Below are positions 61,501 through 64,000 of a DNA stretch of 64,000 bases, one piece after another; position 1 is the stretch's first letter, and every line of letters starts with the position of its first letter. A program made the position numbers and the translations under genes. The notes below the pieces were generated by a model. That model had not been told where the DNA came from. It worked only from the letters and a program-made list of their open reading frames with translations, and searched no databases. Source of the DNA: Norana najaformis. Taxonomy: Eukaryota > Annelida > Clitellata > Crassiclitellata > Hormogastridae. The DNA is taken from contig OZ029916.1 of the NCBI GenBank assembly GCA_964023275.1, positions 10,339,607-10,403,606 on the forward strand, in the 5' to 3' direction.

Positions 61501-63988
61501 AAATACCACAACACACATCTGATACTGAATCTCCAGCAAGTGAAGCATACATGAAGTTCTGTTTACTGGACATAAACATTTGATTCTAATTACACTACTT
61601 GTGGACATTTAAAACAACACAAGAATAGCACAAGTCTCAATATTCTGTAGGGTTTCTCCATCTTAATGGACTGACCCAGATATGTTGCATCTAGGCTTTG
61701 GTCTGCCAAGGACTGATGCCTTTTGCATTTGCAGCCGCTACACACCTGAAAGTCATGTTTGAAAACTGCAGACACTAATAGCTGTATCAATGACTCATCA
61801 CCTCATAACGAAGCACAGCTTTTAGTACAGACTTTACTGTAACCTTTAGTAAATAGCAGTAGAGCTAAAAGTTTTTTTGGCAGTCAGTGGCAAAGAATGT
61901 GCTTAGATACAGTCAAACAATTCATGAGCTTGTAGTCACGCAAACCAGTTCTGTTTCAAGCAGACATTAGTTTACAAATGAGAATGAAGTAGAAGCAATG
62001 CGTTGATAATACATTATTCAACCAATTAGCCACTTGATTTATGTCTCTGTGAGTTTTAATTGTTTTCAAAGACTTGGTGGCAACTGACAATAAATTCCAC
62101 ACTGAATATATCATCAGCTAGAATCGTGGCAATCAACATGCTCATCAAAAATTAGCTCAGTAGTTTAAACTACTGAATGTCTAAAAACAAAGTCTTTTCA
62201 GCATCAAGCAAATTTATTTTTGGAAAATTGCCATCCACACCTTTCCTGTGATTTCCCACATGGCGCACACCTGCTTTCTTTCTGCCACTTGTGCTATCAA
62301 AACTTTCCCTCTGAAGGTGATAATGCTAAAACTAATTCTGTTCCAAACTAATTGATTCTAGTTCTAAGCTAAGGATAATGCTAAAGCTAATTTTAATTTT
62401 AAGCTAATTCTACATGGGAGATCTAGAAAATGGCATACAACGTATCAAAACAGTAAATTGCAACACTAGAATAAATACAATAATAAATGGCATTTGTACA
62501 TTATAATTATAGAACAAAACAGCAAACAAATGTTGTCAATTACTCTCAATGCAGTAGAAAGGAACAATTCAATATTTATAATAGTTTTCAGAACAAAACA
62601 AATGTAAGCAGGACATAATATCATACATATAATAAATGATGTGACATGAGCTTGCCTTTTCTTGGTCCTCCAGAATAATCTTCCTCCAAGCCAGATAAGC
62701 CGCTCCTGTGCGGCAGTCGCGTTTGCTGCCTGCCTGCACTCGTGTATACGGACATCCATTGACAACGGCCACCATCGTGAAGCTAACAAATGCATACTAA
62801 AATATTTAAATGCAAAAGTGGATACATCACTGTAATTAAGTAATCAGAGAACTATACATTCAATTCTATGGTAATTTCATGTTAGTTAACTTTATCTAGC
62901 TGTAATCACTGTAAAATTTCAATTTAAAAAGCAGATAAATTTTCTGGCCATGATCAAAACTGATGCAGAACAGTAAGAATTTCTAACTATAACACTGCAT
63001 CTCTTGTAATCTCTGCTCAAGTACTTCATCAAAATTGAAAATTCTCCTCCTCCACAAATCCTATCCTGGTTATTCCACTTCCTTTTACCTCTCTTGTCAC
63101 TCCAATTCTACGCACCATCAACCAAAGCTGTCTGACTGTCTACCTGCATGGCCCTTGGATCATGACCTCAAACCGAGCCTGACCCTACTTGCCTCTCAAT
63201 TTGGTTTTGCCAGAGCACCTAAAACTCATCTTTGGCCACCGCAGAAATGTTAAGATAACGAGTACGATTACAATAACTCTTAGTTACCTTTTAAGTTACT
63301 TACTTAATGATTTAAGTACCATATCAAAACTCAACAATGGTCTGTTTAAACCAATATCTTTGTGGACATTCAGACACATCGCAGATTTAAGATTTACTAA
63401 CTCTGTGTTTGGAATTAGAGGTCAAAATAAATGTTATTAAACCATTCTTCCATCAAAAACTGCTATAAAGCTAACATTCTTTCAGTCTCTACAAATGCTT
63501 GAAGTACAGCCAGATTATTCAGCTATTTTTCCCTCTTCTCCACTTCCCATAAACTGCATCTAAGTTTCAGTCATGTCCAACTTTATCGTTGCAACATCCA
63601 TTGTGGCATTTGTGATAAACATTTCAACTGAATGGCACAAAAAAGCTTATGCAGCTAAAGACAGCATGGCTCCTGTGTCATCGGGTCATGCAACTAAGAA
63701 ATTTTTTTTAAAATCAAAATACAGAGTTTTAATTATTCAGAATCAGTTATTTAAAACTAGTATTGAGTTACTAACAGCGGCTTATGGTCTGGTCCTTCTG
63801 GCTGTCCGATTTCAACAAAGTTCACTTTTGACCTAGCATACTGGGCATGCTCCATTAGCATGCTGATTGGGCTCTTTCTTCCAAATGCCATCACAATTTC
63901 TTCCGAGATTGTGTGAAATGGCACAGTGTCCGAAACGGCCAGTGCTGAAACCAGTTTATCACGCTGAAGAGCTGCCAATTTCTCTTGC
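52336..63988 (-). CDS. ADAR: ADAR/ADAD-family RNA adenosine deaminase, 3' nine exons
   Basis: ADARs deaminate adenosine to inosine in double-stranded RNA. Nine minus-strand exons join without frame conflict: 63776-63988, 62656-62782, 61237-61432, 59250-59343, 56974-57135, 55109-55239, 53900-54079, 52770-53013 and 52336-52567. They give 525 residues plus a partial first codon; the 5' exons lie beyond the window. The product has one dsRNA-binding domain followed by the deaminase domain. The zinc ligands are His in SHAEV, Cys in CPCGD and Cys in MCCSDK; the proton-shuttle Glu is in [16 protein letters not shown] and [12 protein letters not shown] are family signatures. Family positions that differ: NDC is NDS, TWDG is TWIG, GERL is GNRL. 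It is therefore a divergent ADAR, or an ADAD-type protein that kept its catalytic residues. The exact paralogue is unresolved. Confidence 0.93.
52770..53013 (-). CDS. ADAR: Deaminase exon H: C-terminal part of the deaminase fold
   Basis: The acceptor is ATCCTGTAG|GA and the donor GAAGA|GTAAGTG; phase 1 in, phase 2 out. It reads [20 protein letters not shown], then [20 protein letters not shown] and [31 protein letters not shown] corresponds to the family's S.NW..GD...E..DG..G strand pair. Confidence 0.93.
53215..53390 (+). mobile_element. SINE-like repeat in deaminase intron
   Basis: The body GCAGGGACCTTGAGCAAGTCC, TTCACTACAATTGCTCAGC is typical of SINEs that share LINE 3' ends, and it closes with TTAATAAATGCAGAAATAATAATA. 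The head (GGGGCACGGTAACTGATTGG) may be tRNA-like. Confidence 0.45.
53900..54079 (-). CDS. ADAR: Deaminase exon G: third zinc ligand
   Basis: The acceptor is GCTACTTAAAG|GA and the donor CATTG|GTGAGG; phase 1 in, phase 1 out. It reads [20 protein letters not shown], then [19 protein letters not shown] and [17 protein letters not shown]. The second Cys of MCCSDK aligns with the zinc-binding Cys. The Arg of the family's SDK..RWN is Lys here. Confidence 0.94.
54300..54400 (-). mobile_element. tRNA-derived SINE fragment
   Basis: The minus strand reads TGTGGTTAAGATGCTGGACTGTGAACC, then GAAAGGTCAGGGGTTGTAAGCC: tRNA-like A and B boxes, with the same flank as the copy at 9235. Confidence 0.6.
55109..55239 (-). 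CDS. ADAR: Deaminase exon F: variable loop and LRTKIE
   Basis: The strong acceptor TTGGTTGTTTACAG|A is the only nearby AG that fits phase 2; TTTCAG at 55182-55177 does not fit. The donor is GCAG|GTTAGT. It reads [20 protein letters not shown], then [16 protein letters not shown]. The first half is the unconserved surface loop, the second the conserved QG.LRTKIE strand. Confidence 0.9.
55440..55950 (-). mobile_element. Possible LINE coding relic
   Basis: The plus strand is open for 121 codons, but the minus strand has transposon-like remnants such as [10 protein letters not shown]. ...LDAF...L..IL is usual in RTE-like C-termini. Several stops interrupt it. I do not treat the plus frame as a gene. 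Confidence 0.35.
55960..56965. other. Intron of the deaminase gene, unassigned
   Basis: AT-rich, with no repeat or exon that I can support. Confidence 0.4.
56974..57135 (-). CDS. ADAR: Deaminase exon E: PCG zinc motif
   Basis: The acceptor is TTTTTGAAG|G and the donor TCACG|GTAAGG; phase 2 in, phase 2 out. It reads [18 protein letters not shown], then [20 protein letters not shown] and DASLFSR. The Cys of PCG is a zinc ligand; FLY.EL..Y and HLY.S follow the family pattern. Confidence 0.94.
58007..58386 (+). mobile_element. Tc1/mariner-type MITE with perfect 100-bp TIRs
   Basis: The element starts CACTGTGTCCGGAAAAATTCC and ends with its exact reverse complement. The first 100 bp match the last 100 bp without a mismatch. 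It is flanked by TA on both sides (58005-58006, 58387-58388), the Tc1/mariner target duplication. The 180-bp centre contains the start of a transposase frame (see 58214). It sits in an intron of the deaminase gene. Confidence 0.93.
58214..58288 (+). pseudogene. Truncated Tc1/mariner-like transposase N-terminus
   Basis: [20 protein letters not shown] is the start of a mariner-type transposase (first helix of the DNA-binding domain). After about 25 codons the frame runs into the right terminal repeat and continues as junk to 58477. The element is thus an internal-deletion derivative that kept the promoter-proximal end. Confidence 0.75.
59250..59343 (-). CDS. ADAR: Deaminase exon D: HAE catalytic motif
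   Basis: The acceptor is TTTTTACAG|GA and the donor CTAAA|GTATGT. It reads [20 protein letters not shown], then [11 protein letters not shown]. His binds zinc and Glu is the proton shuttle. The residue before His is Ser, where ADARs usually have Cys. Confidence 0.95.
59535..60408 (-). mobile_element. LINE 3' part, AAT-tail family, with a palindromic duplication
   Basis: The left edge (ATTACTATTAATTAGTAACTTCC) is the tail. CAGTGTCTAATGAAAAAGAC and CAATCAGGTCGATATCCAGATG follow, matching 47838. The section 59715-59960 matches 24340-24560 in order. The right end (TGAGTCACCCAGTTTCAAAG, ATTTAAGCCATTCAAACTTCTTAAG) matches 48015-48065. No open frame survives. Confidence 0.8.
59878..59941. repeat. 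Perfect 26-bp inverted repeat inside a LINE copy
   Basis: Arms at 59878-59903 and 59916-59941 are exact reverse complements (ATTATTCAAGCAGGTCATCT ... / ... AGATGACCTGCTTGAATAAT), with a 12-bp loop. The sister copy at 24.5 kb has only one orientation of this block. Confidence 0.95.
60625..60700 (+). repeat. GCAT/TGTA microsatellite
   Basis: CATGCATGCATGCATG passes into TGTATGGGTGTGTATGTATG. Confidence 0.85.
60848..60971 (+). repeat. 31-bp tandem repeat x4
   Basis: The unit GGTCCTTCATCAAAGCCCAA plus AGCTTAAACAT occurs four times without mismatch, except in the last few bases of the fourth copy (AACGC). Confidence 0.97.
61237..61432 (-). CDS. ADAR: Deaminase exon C: start of the deaminase domain
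   Basis: The acceptor is GGTTAACAG|TTT and the donor ACAG|GTAACA; phase 0 in, phase 1 out. It reads [18 protein letters not shown], then [20 protein letters not shown] and TVLGLGTG. The ending matches the conserved V.LGTGNRC strand; the basic KQKKRKRD insert lies at the variable loop before it. Confidence 0.92.
61668..61745 (+). mobile_element. LINE 3' scrap, AAT-tail family
   Basis: GGACTGACCCAGATATG, TAGGCTTTGGTCTGCCAAGG, ACTGATGCCTTTTGCATT match 23158-23225 with substitutions. It lies in the intron between deaminase exons B and C. Confidence 0.5.
62656..62782 (-). CDS. ADAR: Deaminase exon B: second half of dsRNA-binding domain
   Basis: The acceptor is TTTGTTAG|C. It reads [18 protein letters not shown], then [18 protein letters not shown] and EDQEK. 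The alpha2 helix, usually KKxAKxxAA in RNA-binding dsRBDs, here is KRDCRTGAA, so the basic face is kept. The only phase-compatible donor is GC: GAAAAG|GCAAGC. Confidence 0.85.
63050..63285 (+). mobile_element. Degenerate LINE 3' end, GATTAC-tail family
   Basis: AGCTGTCTGACTGTCTACC, CTTGGATCATGACCTCAAACCGAGCC, CAGAAATGTTAAGATAACGAG and TACGATTACAATAAC follow the order of the 10.7-kb and 41.1-kb copies, with more changes. It lies between deaminase exons A and B. Confidence 0.5.
63776..63988 (-). CDS. ADAR: Deaminase exon A: first half of dsRNA-binding domain
   Basis: The acceptor AAATTTAG precedes GCAAGAGAAATTG; phase 2 in, phase 2 out. It reads [18 protein letters not shown], then [20 protein letters not shown] and [11 protein letters not shown]. 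The [11 protein letters not shown] helix and GPDHKP are typical of the dsRBD alpha1 and beta1-2 turn. The donor is CCGCT|GTTAGT, cutting a Leu codon (CT+C). The left splice boundary is close to the window edge and is the least certain. Confidence 0.85.
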
Positions 63989-64000
63989 CTAAATTTTAGG

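Overview
This is a window of animal nuclear DNA: AT-rich, intron-rich and full of decayed transposable elements, with no operons or bacterial signals. Two host genes can be recognised, both on the minus strand: a Roundabout (Robo)-type guidance receptor, of which one Ig exon is visible, and an ADAR/ADAD-family RNA adenosine deaminase, of which the last nine coding exons can be joined with consistent splice phases. The mix of CR1/L2-like LINEs with microsatellite tails, tRNA-derived SINEs, long CA/TATG/ACAG arrays and an intronless zinc-finger-like ORF suggests a marine invertebrate. A lophotrochozoan, perhaps a mollusc, is my guess; the species cannot be read from the sequence.

Layout. 1-1.9 kb: a dead LINE copy in minus orientation. 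2-5.5 kb: mostly unassigned, with one weak candidate exon. 5.5-6.3 kb: LINE 3' fragments, then the Robo Ig1 exon (6319-6642). 6.7-15.4 kb: intron-like sequence with LINE and SINE pieces and a 32-bp minisatellite that grew out of a LINE 3' end (10682-11029). 15458-17146: an intronless 562-codon ORF of an uncharacterised Cys-rich family. 17.4-34.4 kb: LINE and SINE fragments and large simple-sequence arrays (19.5-19.9, 20.6 and 21.4-22.6 kb). 34.5-35.2 kb: a CpG-rich island-like stretch, a possible 5' exon or promoter. 35.66-38.2 kb: a long decayed LINE. 40.4-41.2 kb: a LINE 3' end in plus orientation. 45.87-47.2 kb: a LINE with an intact reverse-transcriptase core but a deleted C-terminus. 47.8-49.4 kb: further LINE pieces. 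52336-63988: the RNA deaminase gene. Its introns hold a Tc1/mariner-type MITE with perfect terminal repeats (58007-58386), a LINE with a palindromic duplication, and a 31-bp x4 tandem repeat.

The deaminase is the best supported gene. It has one dsRNA-binding domain followed by a deaminase domain that keeps all the zinc ligands and the catalytic Glu. Splice phases agree at all eight junctions, and one intron must use a GC donor. Several LINE 3' ends fall into three families, each recognisable by its tail: GATTAC-type, AAT-type and AATCT-type.
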